From: Campylobacter sputorum subsp. sputorum
GTDB lineage: Bacteria; Campylobacterota; Campylobacteria; Campylobacterales; Campylobacteraceae
Reading direction: 5' to 3'
Assembly (NCBI RefSeq): GCF_008245005.1
Contig: NZ_CP043427.1
Location: forward strand, 1-64,000
DNA: 64,000 bases
The notes under the pieces were generated by a model. It was not told the DNA's origin. It ran no database searches and saw only the letters and a program-made list of their open reading frames with translations. Position numbers and translations under genes: made by a program. Of this stretch, positions 1-12,407 are shown in pieces; within the stretch, counting starts at the first letter, position 1; each line of letters opens with the position of its first letter.

Positions 1-1317
1 TTGTTAGAAAATGAAATTCTTGAATTACTAGGTAAAGAAATTCTACCATCAGAATATGAATCATACATAAAACAACTTAAATTTAGTGAAAAACTATCAG
101 TAGATGGCAATGTTGTTTATTTGGCACCAAATGCATTAGTTTCAAAATATATACAGACAAAATATACAGATAAAATTTCTTATCTTTTTGAGTTAAAAAC
201 AGGTAAAAAACCTAAAATTATCATCTCAACACCAAATAAAAATTTAGTAACAAAAACCCAAAGAGTTGAAATTAAAAATGTAAAAAAACAGAGCTCACCG
301 CTAAATCCAAACTTTACATTTGATAACTTCATCATCGGCAATTCAAATCAATATGCATATTTTAGTGCAATTGCAGCTTCTAAAAATCCTGGAGATTCAA
401 ACTGCAATCCTTTGTTTATTTATGGTCCAACTGGACTTGGTAAAACTCATCTTTTACAATCCATCGGTAATCATTGTTTAAAAAATAATAAAATAGTGAT
501 ATATGTAACAAGTGAAAATTTTATAACAGATTTTGTTTATAACCTTCATAACAAAACTATGAATAAATTTCGCGATAAATATAGAAATTGCAATGTTTTA
601 CTCATAGATGATGTTCAATTTTTAGGAAGAACAGATCAAATTCAAGATGAATTTTTTCACACTTTTAACGAACTTCACTCTAAAAATGGTCAAATCGCAA
701 TGACTTCAGATAGACCACCAAAAATGCTTAAAAATTTTACTGATAGATTAAAATCAAGATTTGAATCTCGTTTAATAGCAGATATTACACCGCCCGAACT
801 TGATACAAAAATCGCCATAATAAAGAAAAAATGTGAATTTGATGGAATTTCTTTAAACAATGATGTAATAAATTATATCGCAACAAATATGGGTGATAAT
901 ATAAGAGAGATAGAAAGTGCTATAATAAATTTAAACGCATATGCAAAAATGCTTCATCAAGATATAAATTTAGAGTTTGCAAAAAACCTTATGCGTGATC
1001 AAATAAAAGAAAAACAAGAAAACATAACTCTTGAAAATATTATAAATTTAATATCAAAAGAATTAAACATAAAACCAAGCGATATTAAAAGCAAAAGCAG
1101 ACAAAAAAATATAGTCGAAGCAAGAAGAATAGGCATATATCTAGCAAAAAAACATACACAAAATTCTATGCCACAACTTGCAAGTTTTTTTGGAATGAAA
1201 GATCACAGTGCAGTTAGTCATAACATTAAAAAGATAAATGAGATAATACAAAATGATGAGTATTTTAAAATAATACTAAATGAACTAGAAAATAGACTAC
1301 TAACTAAAGAAAACTAA
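1..1317 (+). CDS. dnaA: Chromosomal replication initiator protein DnaA
   Basis: DnaA binds origin DnaA boxes and, as an ATP-bound oligomer, melts the origin. The 438-residue protein has an N-terminal domain I, an AAA+ core with Walker A GPTGLGKTHLL near residue 142 and Walker B VLLIDDVQFL near residue 200, and a C-terminal helix-turn-helix ending in the DnaA signature DHSAVSHNI near residue 401. The start is TTG at the first base of the window, so its ribosome binding site lies outside. Length and domain order are normal. It is followed by a non-coding origin-like stretch and then dnaN. Confidence 0.97.
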   Translation: MLENEILELLGKEILPSEYESYIKQLKFSEKLSVDGNVVYLAPNALVSKYIQTKYTDKISYLFELKTGKKPKIIISTPNKNLVTKTQRVEIKNVKKQSSPLNPNFTFDNFIIGNSNQYAYFSAIAASKNPGDSNCNPLFIYGPTGLGKTHLLQSIGNHCLKNNKIVIYVTSENFITDFVYNLHNKTMNKFRDKYRNCNVLLIDDVQFLGRTDQIQDEFFHTFNELHSKNGQIAMTSDRPPKMLKNFTDRLKSRFESRLIADITPPELDTKIAIIKKKCEFDGISLNNDVINYIATNMGDNIREIESAIINLNAYAKMLHQDINLEFAKNLMRDQIKEKQENITLENIINLISKELNIKPSDIKSKSRQKNIVEARRIGIYLAKKHTQNSMPQLASFFGMKDHSAVSHNIKKINEIIQNDEYFKIILNELENRLLTKEN

Positions 1318-1457
1318 ATGAAATTTGTGAAAAGATGTGAAAATAAAATATTTTTAATTCAACAAAAAAACAACGTAAATTTGGATAGTTTTTTAACTAT
1401 TCACTTTTTCAACAATACTAATACTAATACTAATAAACATATAAAAAAGGGGAAAAG
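1318..1457. other. Candidate oriC element between dnaA and dnaN
   Basis: This non-coding stretch contains CTATTCACT at 1397-1405, matching the epsilonproteobacterial DnaA box (core TTCAC). The same core occurs twice on the minus strand as GTGAA at 1327-1331 and 1337-1341. A 6-bp hairpin arm pair ATAGTT/AACTAT (1385-1400) abuts the box. Immediately downstream are three perfect tandem copies of AATACT (1414-1431) followed by AT-only sequence, which resembles a DnaA-trio/unwinding element. Known epsilonproteobacterial origins flank dnaA, so this is a plausible origin or one half of a bipartite origin; the upstream side of dnaA is outside the window. Confidence 0.6.
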
Positions 1458-4841
<3,384 letters not shown>

Positions 4842-4842
<1 letters not shown>

Positions 4843-6218
4843 TGCTTTATAGCCAAAAAAAAGAAAGGGCAAATTTATTTTTTTCAGCATTAAAAATTGC
4901 CCTTCCATTTATAATTCTTATTATATTTTGGATTAAATTTATATCAAATGCTGAACAAAGCGATATATTTTTACTTACCATTTTGACTTTTTTTTATGTT
5001 TATTATTCTGCATATTTAATATATTTAAGTCTAAAAACAACACTTTTAGATCCCATAACAAATGTTTTTAATAGAAAAAAAATTTATGAGCTTATATCTA
5101 AAAATTTGAATAAAGATATGAAAGTTGTAATGTTTGATATCAAAAATTATAGTTATATAACTCAAACTTATGGTATAGAAAATTATGAAAAAATAGCAAA
5201 TAAATTTATTATAAAATTAAATATTTTTCTTGAAAAAAATGGATATAAAAATGTAGTTATTGGGGCTTATAATTTTTCATATTTTTTAATGATAATAAAT
5301 GAAAAAGATACTATATTGGCACATAATCTAAGAATTTTTGAAAAAAAAATCACAAACTATGGTATAGAAAATATTGAGATAAAATTTGAATTTTCGGTAT
5401 TAAATTTATTAAATTTTAATAATCTAAAAAGTGTGATAAATCATCTTAGTTATGATTTAAATAATAACAAAGAAGAAAATTTAATCGTATATGATGAAAA
5501 TATCAATGTTATAATTCAAAGTATTAATAATTTGAAATTTAATTTCAAATTTCAAGAAACTAAAAACAATGATAAAAATTTAAAAGATGTAGTAACAATC
5601 ATACCAAGACTTTTTGTTGAAAATTATGGAATGTATTCTAAAAATAAAATTTCAAATTTGTTAAATAAATATAATTATGAGATAAATTATGATAAAAATA
5701 TGATAAAAGCTTTATCAGATTGTATAAATTATGATTTAGATTTTGATTATATAGTTGAAATTTCAGTAATGAGTATAAGAAATTTAGAGTTTAAAAATTA
5801 TATTTTTGAACTTGTAAATCAAAAAATTATAAATCCCAAAAATATAATTTTTGAGTTTTTTGAAGATAATTTTTATAGTGAAAAAAATCGTTTTAATGAG
5901 ATTATAAATGATTATAGAAAAATGGGTATTAGATTTTGTTTAAGCCATTTTGGCGGCGATAATGCAAGTTATTTTTATCTAAAATATTTGAATATAGATT
6001 TTTTGATATTTGATATTGAGTTTTTAAAAAATTTAAATGATAAAAAATATCTGGTAATTTTAGAAAATTATATAAATATGGCAAAAAGTTTAGATATAAA
6101 AACTATATTTAAATTTATAGATAAAAAAGAGAGTTTTGATATACTTATAAATCAAAATATTGATTATTTACAAGGTTTTTATATAAAAAAACCACAAATG
6201 ATTGAAAATTTAAAATAG
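4842..6218 (+). CDS. Membrane protein with degenerate GGDEF and EAL domains
   Basis: The 458-residue protein has two hydrophobic segments in the first ~65 residues, then a GGDEF-like domain opening with DPITNVFNRKKIYELI. The GG(D/E)EF active loop is replaced by AYNFSYF. An EAL-like C-terminal domain follows, in which the usual DDFG motif reads LSHFGGDN and the EAL metal-binding glutamate motif is not recognisable; the terminal QGFYIKKPQ is retained. I infer it neither makes nor cleaves cyclic di-GMP and may be a receptor or scaffold. Its ATG overlaps the gyrB stop (TAATG), implying translational coupling. Lysine and asparagine content is very high. Confidence 0.75.
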
Positions 6219-6227
6219 AGGTAAAAA

Positions 6228-6659
6228 ATGAGATATGGTGAGAAAATTATAAAAGAATTTGATATAGATAAAGATATGGAAATTTGGCCAAATAAATGGG
6301 AAAATGACTATGTTATAAGGATAACTTTACCTGAGTTTGTTTGTCTTTGTCCTCGTTCTGGTTATCCTGATTTTGCTAAGATTTTTCTTATTTATGTTCC
6401 AGATAAAAAAGTTATCGAACTAAAAGCGATAAAACTTTATATAAATAGTTTTATGAATAAAAATATGAGCCATGAAGATAGTATAAATGAGATTTATCAC
6501 ACTCTTGATAAATTATTAGAGCCAAAATATATAAGAGTTGTTGGGGATTTTAATCCAAGAGGAAATGTTCATACTGTTATAGAACTTGATTCAAATTTAG
6601 TTAGAAAAGAGAAATTTGATATATCTGCTATTTCAAAAGAAGAATTAAGAGAGTTTTAG
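6228..6659 (+). CDS. queF: NADPH-dependent 7-cyano-7-deazaguanine reductase QueF
   Basis: QueF reduces preQ0 to preQ1 in queuosine biosynthesis. The 143-residue protein is the short, single-domain type. It carries the thioimide-forming cysteine in CLCPRSGYPDFA (Cys41) with the general-acid Asp48, the family segment KKVIELKAIKLYINSF, and the C-terminal GDFNPRGNVHTVIE. A GAGG ribosome binding site precedes the ATG, 9 bases after the previous stop, and the next gene begins on the base after its stop codon. No other queuosine genes are in the window. Confidence 0.93.
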   Translation: MRYGEKIIKEFDIDKDMEIWPNKWENDYVIRITLPEFVCLCPRSGYPDFAKIFLIYVPDKKVIELKAIKLYINSFMNKNMSHEDSINEIYHTLDKLLEPKYIRVVGDFNPRGNVHTVIELDSNLVRKEKFDISAISKEELREF

Positions 6660-7904
6660 ATGTTAAAAATTGAGTTAATAGAACACATTTTTAAGGCTGC
6701 ATCTATATCAAGATGGAATGATTATCCAAGAATGACAAATTTAGTTGAACTTGATAAACAGGCTCATAAATTTATAATAGCTTATTTTATAGCAAAAATG
6801 GAAAAAAATGTTGATATGAATTATATCATAGAAGCAGGTATTTTCGAGTTTTTTTCACGAGTTGTAGTTACTGATATACGCCCTGATGTTTTCCATCAAA
6901 TTTGGCGTTCTAAAAAAGATGAAGTCAATAGTTGGATACTAAAAAAACTTGAACCGCTTATAGGCGATATAGACAATGGTAAATTTTTTCAAAGATTTAA
7001 AGAATACACAAAACACTCAAATACGAAAGAAATGCTTATATTAAGGGCTGCATCATACATAGCAACAAGGTGGGAGTTTGGCATAGTTTATCAAACAAGT
7101 CAGTTTTTAAGCGGTATTGATGAAGTTAAAAGAAAAATTGATGAAGAACTTGAGGATTATTATTATGAATTTATAGGTGTCCAAAAAATTGCAATGAATC
7201 AAAAATTAGCCAAAATTATAGATTTAAGCGGTAGGCTTCGTTTTCAAAAGCGTTGGGCACAAACACCGCGTATCCCAGAAACTGCTGTTCTTGGGCATAT
7301 GCTTATAGTTGCAATTTTAAGTTATTTTTATTCACTTAAAGTTGGAGCTTGTAGAAAAAGACTTGAAAATAACTTTTATTGTGCTTTATTTCATGATTTG
7401 CCAGAAAGTCTTACAAGAGATATTATAAGTCCTGTTAAATACGGCGTTGAAGGGCTAAATGATATAATTTGCGAGTATGAAATAAGGCTTATTGATGAAC
7501 AAATTTTGCCATTTGTTCCACAAATTTGTAAAGATGAATTTTCTTATATTTTAGGTCTTAGAAATGAAAATTCTAAGCAGATAAAAAATGAATTTGAAAA
7601 TAGAATAAATGAAAAATATCCAACACATTTTGATGGAACTATGGATAATGTCAATGAAGATAAATTTAGTGCAATCGATGGAAAAGCTTTAAAATATTGT
7701 GATAAATTTTCAGCATTTATGGAAGCTGGAATTTCTATAAGTTATGGTGTAAAAAGCAAAGAACTTGTAGATGGATTTTATAATATGTATAAGTATTTTA
7801 AAGAAAAACCAAAGATAGAAGGTGTAAATTTCTTAGAACTTTGTGATAATTTTTGTAGATATTTTAAATTAGACCTTCCCTCAGATGGCTGCGGCACATA
7901 TTAA
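6660..7904 (+). CDS. HD-domain metal-dependent phosphohydrolase
   Basis: This 414-residue protein has an HD-superfamily metal site in its second half: a histidine in LGHMLIV, the HD pair in FHDLPESLTRDIISPVK near residue 243, and a later aspartate in KYCDKFSAFMEAG. Such proteins are often nucleotide phosphohydrolases; the substrate cannot be read from sequence. The N-terminal ~180 residues are unassigned. The gene abuts queF without a gap. Its last ~11 codons overlap the 3' end of the SRP RNA gene on the opposite strand, so the C-terminal tail is shaped by RNA sequence. Confidence 0.8.
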   Translation: MLKIELIEHIFKAASISRWNDYPRMTNLVELDKQAHKFIIAYFIAKMEKNVDMNYIIEAGIFEFFSRVVVTDIRPDVFHQIWRSKKDEVNSWILKKLEPLIGDIDNGKFFQRFKEYTKHSNTKEMLILRAASYIATRWEFGIVYQTSQFLSGIDEVKRKIDEELEDYYYEFIGVQKIAMNQKLAKIIDLSGRLRFQKRWAQTPRIPETAVLGHMLIVAILSYFYSLKVGACRKRLENNFYCALFHDLPESLTRDIISPVKYGVEGLNDIICEYEIRLIDEQILPFVPQICKDEFSYILGLRNENSKQIKNEFENRINEKYPTHFDGTMDNVNEDKFSAIDGKALKYCDKFSAFMEAGISISYGVKSKELVDGFYNMYKYFKEKPKIEGVNFLELCDNFCRYFKLDLPSDGCGTY

Positions 7905-7978
7905 GTTTAGCTGCTCTGCTGTATTCCTACCCTGAAGCGGTTTCCAAAAATAACATTGCACAGGTCTAAGGAAAGGCG
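7869..7978 (-). ncRNA. ffs: Signal recognition particle RNA (small, 4.5S type)
   Basis: Read on the minus strand, 7912-7938 gives the universal SRP domain IV: GCU, the asymmetric-loop strand UCAGG, GUA, tetraloop GGAA, UAC, AGCAG, AGC. Residue order and spacing are as in E. coli 4.5S RNA (CAGG-UCC-GGAA-GGA-AGCAG). The termini pair through a perfect 8-bp helix, TTAGACCT (7969-7962) with AGGTCTAA (7876-7869). A TATAAT box lies just upstream at 7991-7986. Exact ends are approximate. The 3' part overlaps the end of the HD-domain gene in antisense. It partners with Ffh in membrane-protein targeting. Confidence 0.88.
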
Positions 7979-7985
7979 AATGGTC

Positions 7986-7991
7986 ATTATA
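7986..7991 (-). promoter_or_regulatory. -10 box of the ffs promoter
   Basis: On the minus strand the sequence reads TTTTTGATATAATG. This is a perfect TATAAT with the T-rich stretch and TG-like extension typical of Campylobacter sigma-70 promoters. It places the RNA start near 7978, just before the 5' strand of the terminal SRP helix. It lies in the short gap before the next plus-strand gene. Confidence 0.6.
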
Positions 7992-8019
7992 TCAAAAATT
8001 TCTTTAAATAGGATTAATA

Positions 8020-8439
8020 ATGTTTTTAAAATTTAAATTTATAACATTTTTTCGTAATCTCTTAGTATATCATCCACACTCTTTGGAATTTCGTGCAAAA
8101 ATTTTTACGGCTATGTTATATTTTAAAAAAGAGATAACTCAAAATGATATGCATACATTAAATGATATAGCTACTCAAATTTATAGTGAAAAAAATCCCA
8201 GGATAGAGATATTGAAAAATGTTATAAAAGAGTATTTAACAAAAATAAAAAACGATAAATCTTTTGTTATAGACAGTTTGCTTTTGGATATAGACAAAGA
8301 GCTGAAAAATCATAAAAGATATGCAAAAAAGATAGATTTTTCACATCTTAGAATGCTTATAAGTATGGATGAAGATGAAGCTTTACTACAACAAAGAGTG
8401 TATGAATTTTTGTTAAGTGAGGTTAAAATTTATATCTAG
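8020..8439 (+). CDS. Hypothetical protein
   Basis: A 139-residue predicted cytosolic, mostly helical protein beginning MFLKFKFITFFRNLLVYHPH. No catalytic motif or family was recognised. The ATG follows TAGGATTAATA, a weak ribosome binding site. It stands alone between the divergently oriented SRP RNA and a convergent EAL-domain gene, whose stop overlaps its own by three bases. The charged, lysine-rich composition and a continuous frame with Campylobacter codon use suggest a real gene. Confidence 0.6.
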   Translation: MFLKFKFITFFRNLLVYHPHSLEFRAKIFTAMLYFKKEITQNDMHTLNDIATQIYSEKNPRIEILKNVIKEYLTKIKNDKSFVIDSLLLDIDKELKNHKRYAKKIDFSHLRMLISMDEDEALLQQRVYEFLLSEVKIYI

Positions 8440-10847
8440 TTAAATAGTATAAAATCAGGGGAAATTGGCTTACCAAGATAAAATCCTTGAGCATAATCAA
8501 CATCGTATTTTTTAACTTCATTTAGTATATTTTCATCACTTACAAACTCAGCTACTATTTCATAGTTCATTTTTTTAGCAAAGCTTACTATTGTTTCCAT
8601 AACTATTCTTGAGTTTTTATCAAAAGGAAGTCTTTTGACTATAGAGCCATCTATTTTTAAAACATCAATATCAAACTCAAGCATTCTATAATAGTTTGAA
8701 TATCCACTTCCAAAATCATCAATAGAAAGCTTACATCCGAGTTCTTTTATGTGTTTTATAAAAGGATTTATAACATCATAATTATCAATACTTTCGCTTT
8801 CAAGTATCTCAACAAATAAATTTGATGGATTTTTACAAATTTTAAGATTTTTTATGAATATTTGACGAATGCTTAAATTAACCATATCAGAACTAGAAAG
8901 ATTTATAGAAAACTGCTTATTTGGGTATTTGTCTAAAAGATTAAATGCTATATCTATGACTTTGCTTGTTAGTGCATTATAAAGTAAAATTTGTTTTGCA
9001 ACATTTAAAAATTCACCAGGATAATGAATTTTACCTTCATCATCTAATATTCTTATTAAAATTTCATATTTATTTGCTATTTTGCTATTTGTTTTTATAT
9101 TAAATATAGGCTGACATTCAACTATAACTTTATCGTTTTTTAGTGCATTTTGTATAAGTTTTATAACATCTAAATTTTTAAAATATTGTTGTTCTATAGG
9201 ATCATTATCTTTATAAAAATAGATTTTTTCATCTATTTTTTTAGCTTCTTTATATGACCATATAGCTTGAGTAAGTCTGTTTATATTTGAGTCTATATTT
9301 GAACTAACACCAAATATAAGCTCTATATTTATTTTTGTGCCTTCATTACTTTGTATATTTATATTACTTGTTTTAAAATAACTTTTTATGCGAAGTATGT
9401 CTGTAGATAAGTCGTTTCCATGATAAATAATACAAAACTCATCAAACTGAAATCTAAATAGTTCACAATCAATATTATAAGTTTTTATACAAAGTTTTAT
9501 AGTATCTACAAAAAATATTATAAAATCATCTATAAATTTTGGTTTATAAAAATAGCTTAAATTTAAAAAATTATTTATACGCATATATATAATTACGCCT
9601 TGCTCATTGTTTTCTAATTTGTCTCTTAATGCTACATAACTTCCTATGCCAGTAAGATGATCTTTATAAATTTGTCTTTTTAATGCTTCGTTTTTGATAT
9701 TTAGTTCTTTTGTTTTATCAAGTTTTATACCAACAAAACCCTCTAAGTTATCTTTATTTATATTTGGTATTATGATTACATCTTCTATTATTATTGTATT
9801 ATCTGATCTTTTGCTTATAAAGTTATCTTTTTTCCATGGAATTTTTTTATCGATTGCATTTTTAAAATTCTTGTAATAATCCTTATTTTGAGTGTAATAT
9901 TTTAAGAAAGATGGATTTTTACCGATGATATCTTTTAATTTGTAACCGCTTATTTGCTCAAAAGCTGCATTTGCATAAGTTATATCTAAGTTATTGTTTG
10001 TAAACATAATGGAATTAAACGAATTATCAGCAGCAAGTTTAAGAAAACTTATATCTTTGTTTTTATTTTTTATATTATTTAGTAGTTTTATATTCCAAAA
10101 AATAAACATTAAGGACATTATAATCATTGTAATAAATATTTTTACTAGATTATCTACTATATCTTTATGTTGTTGTGTTATATAGTCGAGAAAATTTAGT
10201 AAATTTTTTTCTAAATCACTATTTAAAATGAAAAATTTATAGTCGTTTGCTTCTATTAGGTTATAAATAGAATCATCCATTCTATTTATAAATTTTAGTT
10301 CTTTTTTATCAAGATTTTGTTTGTTTATGCTAACTAAATAGTCTAAAAAAGTATCAATATCTGCATATGAGTCAAAATTTAAGTTTAAAAATCTTGAATA
10401 TATGGAATTTAAATCAGGCGATAGAGTATTTTTTTGTGTGTAGTTTTGCATATCTTGTATTACTGAGTAAATAAGAGCCATTTTGCCGTTGTAATATCTA
10501 ATTGTCTCTTTTTTATCTAAAAAATTTTCCTTGATTTTATTATAAATTTCTACTTGTTTATCTGTTTGAGTATTTTTGTTTTCTACTATATTTTTAATTA
10601 CTAATAAATTAGTATCGAAATTAAAAATCAGTCTTTCTATATCATCATATTTCTTATGAAAATTTATAGTTTTTACTGTTATATCTATATTTTGATTTGT
10701 GTATACTAAATTTTGTATATTAGATAAAAAATCATTTATGGATTTTAGTTTTTTGTATTCTTTTATAGTATTTGAAGCTAAAAAAGTGATAGCTAGTATA
10801 AATAAAAACATTATTAGATATTGTAATTTTACTCTATTATTCTGCAT
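8436..10847 (-). CDS. Membrane PAS-GGDEF-EAL protein, probable cyclic-di-GMP phosphodiesterase
   Basis: About 803 residues. One membrane span lies near the N-terminus and another near residue 240, bracketing a periplasmic helical sensor region. A PAS domain follows (AAFEQISGYKLKDIIGKNPSFLK), then a GGDEF domain whose signature is degenerate (RFQFDEF). The EAL domain keeps YEILIR, NLSSSDM, EILES, DDFGSGYS, KIDGS and the terminal QGFYLGKP. The EAL residues look competent for cyclic di-GMP hydrolysis; the GGDEF part looks inactive. A GTG at 10853 is possible, but the ATG at 10847 is better spaced from AAAGAG. It overlaps the end of the upstream di-haem cytochrome gene, so the two are probably coupled. 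Confidence 0.85.
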   Translation of the reverse strand: MQNNRVKLQYLIMFLFILAITFLASNTIKEYKKLKSINDFLSNIQNLVYTNQNIDITVKTINFHKKYDDIERLIFNFDTNLLVIKNIVENKNTQTDKQVEIYNKIKENFLDKKETIRYYNGKMALIYSVIQDMQNYTQKNTLSPDLNSIYSRFLNLNFDSYADIDTFLDYLVSINKQNLDKKELKFINRMDDSIYNLIEANDYKFFILNSDLEKNLLNFLDYITQQHKDIVDNLVKIFITMIIMSLMFIFWNIKLLNNIKNKNKDISFLKLAADNSFNSIMFTNNNLDITYANAAFEQISGYKLKDIIGKNPSFLKYYTQNKDYYKNFKNAIDKKIPWKKDNFISKRSDNTIIIEDVIIIPNINKDNLEGFVGIKLDKTKELNIKNEALKRQIYKDHLTGIGSYVALRDKLENNEQGVIIYMRINNFLNLSYFYKPKFIDDFIIFFVDTIKLCIKTYNIDCELFRFQFDEFCIIYHGNDLSTDILRIKSYFKTSNINIQSNEGTKINIELIFGVSSNIDSNINRLTQAIWSYKEAKKIDEKIYFYKDNDPIEQQYFKNLDVIKLIQNALKNDKVIVECQPIFNIKTNSKIANKYEILIRILDDEGKIHYPGEFLNVAKQILLYNALTSKVIDIAFNLLDKYPNKQFSINLSSSDMVNLSIRQIFIKNLKICKNPSNLFVEILESESIDNYDVINPFIKHIKELGCKLSIDDFGSGYSNYYRMLEFDIDVLKIDGSIVKRLPFDKNSRIVMETIVSFAKKMNYEIVAEFVSDENILNEVKKYDVDYAQGFYLGKPISPDFILFN

Positions 10848-11670
10848 TATCACTCTTTATATATGTTGTTTGCCCATCTAAAGTTAGTAAAAAATCGTAT
10901 AAATTATCTAATTCTTCGTCACTAAGATCACTTATTAGTTTGTCATTTTTTATACGCAAAACTTCTTTTAAATCACTTGTTCTTTTATCATAAAAATATG
11001 GTGAAGTTTTTGATATATTTCTAAGCATTGGAACTTTTTTAAATCCATCTGGGCTTTGAACTATCAAATTTCCGCCTAAATTTATACCATCATGACATGA
11101 AATACATCCAACTAAACTAAATATTTCATAACCTTTTTTTTCACTTGCACTGAAAATTTCACTACTTCCACTAATATAATTATCATATTTGCTATTTGGA
11201 GTTATTAAACTTTTTTCAAAATTTACAAGAGCATCAACTATGGTTTCATAGTCTAATTTTTGATAAATTTTATGAAATAGAGCGTTATATTTTGGATTGC
11301 TAAGTATTTTGTTAACTAAAATATCTTTTTGTGTATTTAACTCTTTTTTGCTAGTTAAAGATATTTCTACTTGTTTATATATATTATCAACTTTTCCATC
11401 TTTGAAAAACAGAAAGTTAAGTGCTGAGTTTAAAATGGTTGGAGTGTCCATTTTTGTTAAATCTGTATTTGTTCCGCTAAAATTCCAATATAAATTATGA
11501 CAAGTTTCGCAAGATATATTTTTATCCTTACTTAGCGTTTTATCAAAAAATAGCATTTTTCCAAGCTCAGCTTTTTGCCTATCATACTCTTGTGGTGTTA
11601 TTATATTTAAAGATGAGTTAGCAAAAATAAAATTTAAAAATATGGTTAAAAATAAAAAAAGTTTTGCCAC
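10837..11670 (-). CDS. Periplasmic di-haem cytochrome c, CCP/MauG-like
   Basis: A 277-residue protein with a signal peptide (MAKLFLFLTIFLNFIFA) and two CxxCH haem sites, CETCH near residue 55 and CISCH near residue 190, in the layout of di-haem cytochrome c peroxidases. MDTPTILNSALN and KVPMLRNISKTSPYFYD are typical of the family. It is shorter than classical CcpA (~330). It may act on hydrogen peroxide or be an electron-transfer or modification enzyme. Its gene overlaps the following EAL-domain sensor gene, raising the possibility that the sensor reports on periplasmic redox state. Confidence 0.82.
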   Translation of the reverse strand: MAKLFLFLTIFLNFIFANSSLNIITPQEYDRQKAELGKMLFFDKTLSKDKNISCETCHNLYWNFSGTNTDLTKMDTPTILNSALNFLFFKDGKVDNIYKQVEISLTSKKELNTQKDILVNKILSNPKYNALFHKIYQKLDYETIVDALVNFEKSLITPNSKYDNYISGSSEIFSASEKKGYEIFSLVGCISCHDGINLGGNLIVQSPDGFKKVPMLRNISKTSPYFYDKRTSDLKEVLRIKNDKLISDLSDEELDNLYDFLLTLDGQTTYIKSDNAE

Positions 11671-11687
11671 TACATCCCCTTTTTTGA

Positions 11688-12407
11688 TTAAAAAACTAAT
11701 AGCTTCATTTTAGAGATAATTGTTTCTATAATTATATCATCTTTATAAGTTTTTTGTAGATTTTGTTTTATTGTAAGTTCATCAATATTAATTTTATTTA
11801 TTTGCAAATGCCATAAAATATTTTCATAAGCATCATTAAAATCTCTTTTAACTTCTCTTTTTTCATCAAAAATGTGTGTTTTATAACTAATATTTTTATT
11901 TTTTAGATAAGCTTCAAGTTCATTTGCCGTTGTTGCGTAGTTAGGAATTTTTCTATCTTTTAAAAATGGTTCTATCAAAGATGAGTATCTTGGTATTTGC
12001 CAGTTTAGATATATTTTTTCTTTTCCTAGGCTTATAAATTTATCAAAATCTTTTTCATTTTTTAGAGATGGACTCATTGTCAAAAATGCTATATCAAATT
12101 TTTTATCATTATAAAACTCATCAAAAGGTAAATTTATGATTTTTATGTTTTTGATATTAAATTTATTTGCATCATCTTTAAGACATTTTAACATCTCATT
12201 AGAGCTATCAAGACAAGTTACAAATTTACAAATACCGCCTAAATACAGCGAATACACACCAGTTCCACATCCAATATCTAAAATATTTTTGTCGTTAAAA
12301 TTTATTTTAAACTCATCAAGTTTATCAAATAACACTTTTCCAAATTTGCTTAATTTTCCATCAAATCTATTATAAGTTTTTGCTTTTTTGTCCCATAAAT
12401 TTTGCAT
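11688..12407 (-). CDS. SAM-dependent class I methyltransferase
   Basis: A 239-residue protein with the class I AdoMet-binding motif ILDIGCGTGVYSLYL near residue 42, a motif II acidic residue in FVTCLDSSNEMLKCL, and the post-motif DIAFLTMSPSLKN. The substrate cannot be determined. The ATG directly abuts the recO stop (TAAATG), so it is part of the same minus-strand operon. Confidence 0.82.
   Translation of the reverse strand: MQNLWDKKAKTYNRFDGKLSKFGKVLFDKLDEFKINFNDKNILDIGCGTGVYSLYLGGICKFVTCLDSSNEMLKCLKDDANKFNIKNIKIINLPFDEFYNDKKFDIAFLTMSPSLKNEKDFDKFISLGKEKIYLNWQIPRYSSLIEPFLKDRKIPNYATTANELEAYLKNKNISYKTHIFDEKREVKRDFNDAYENILWHLQINKINIDELTIKQNLQKTYKDDIIIETIISKMKLLVF

Noticed and set aside
1414-1436. 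AATACT hexamer repeats as a CRISPR or phase-variable tract
   Set aside because: Only three short copies in non-coding DNA next to a DnaA box; no spacers and no gene whose frame would change.
7905-8019. A tRNA in the GC-richer gap after the HD gene
   Set aside because: No acceptor/T-arm pattern; the sequence instead fits SRP domain IV on the minus strand.
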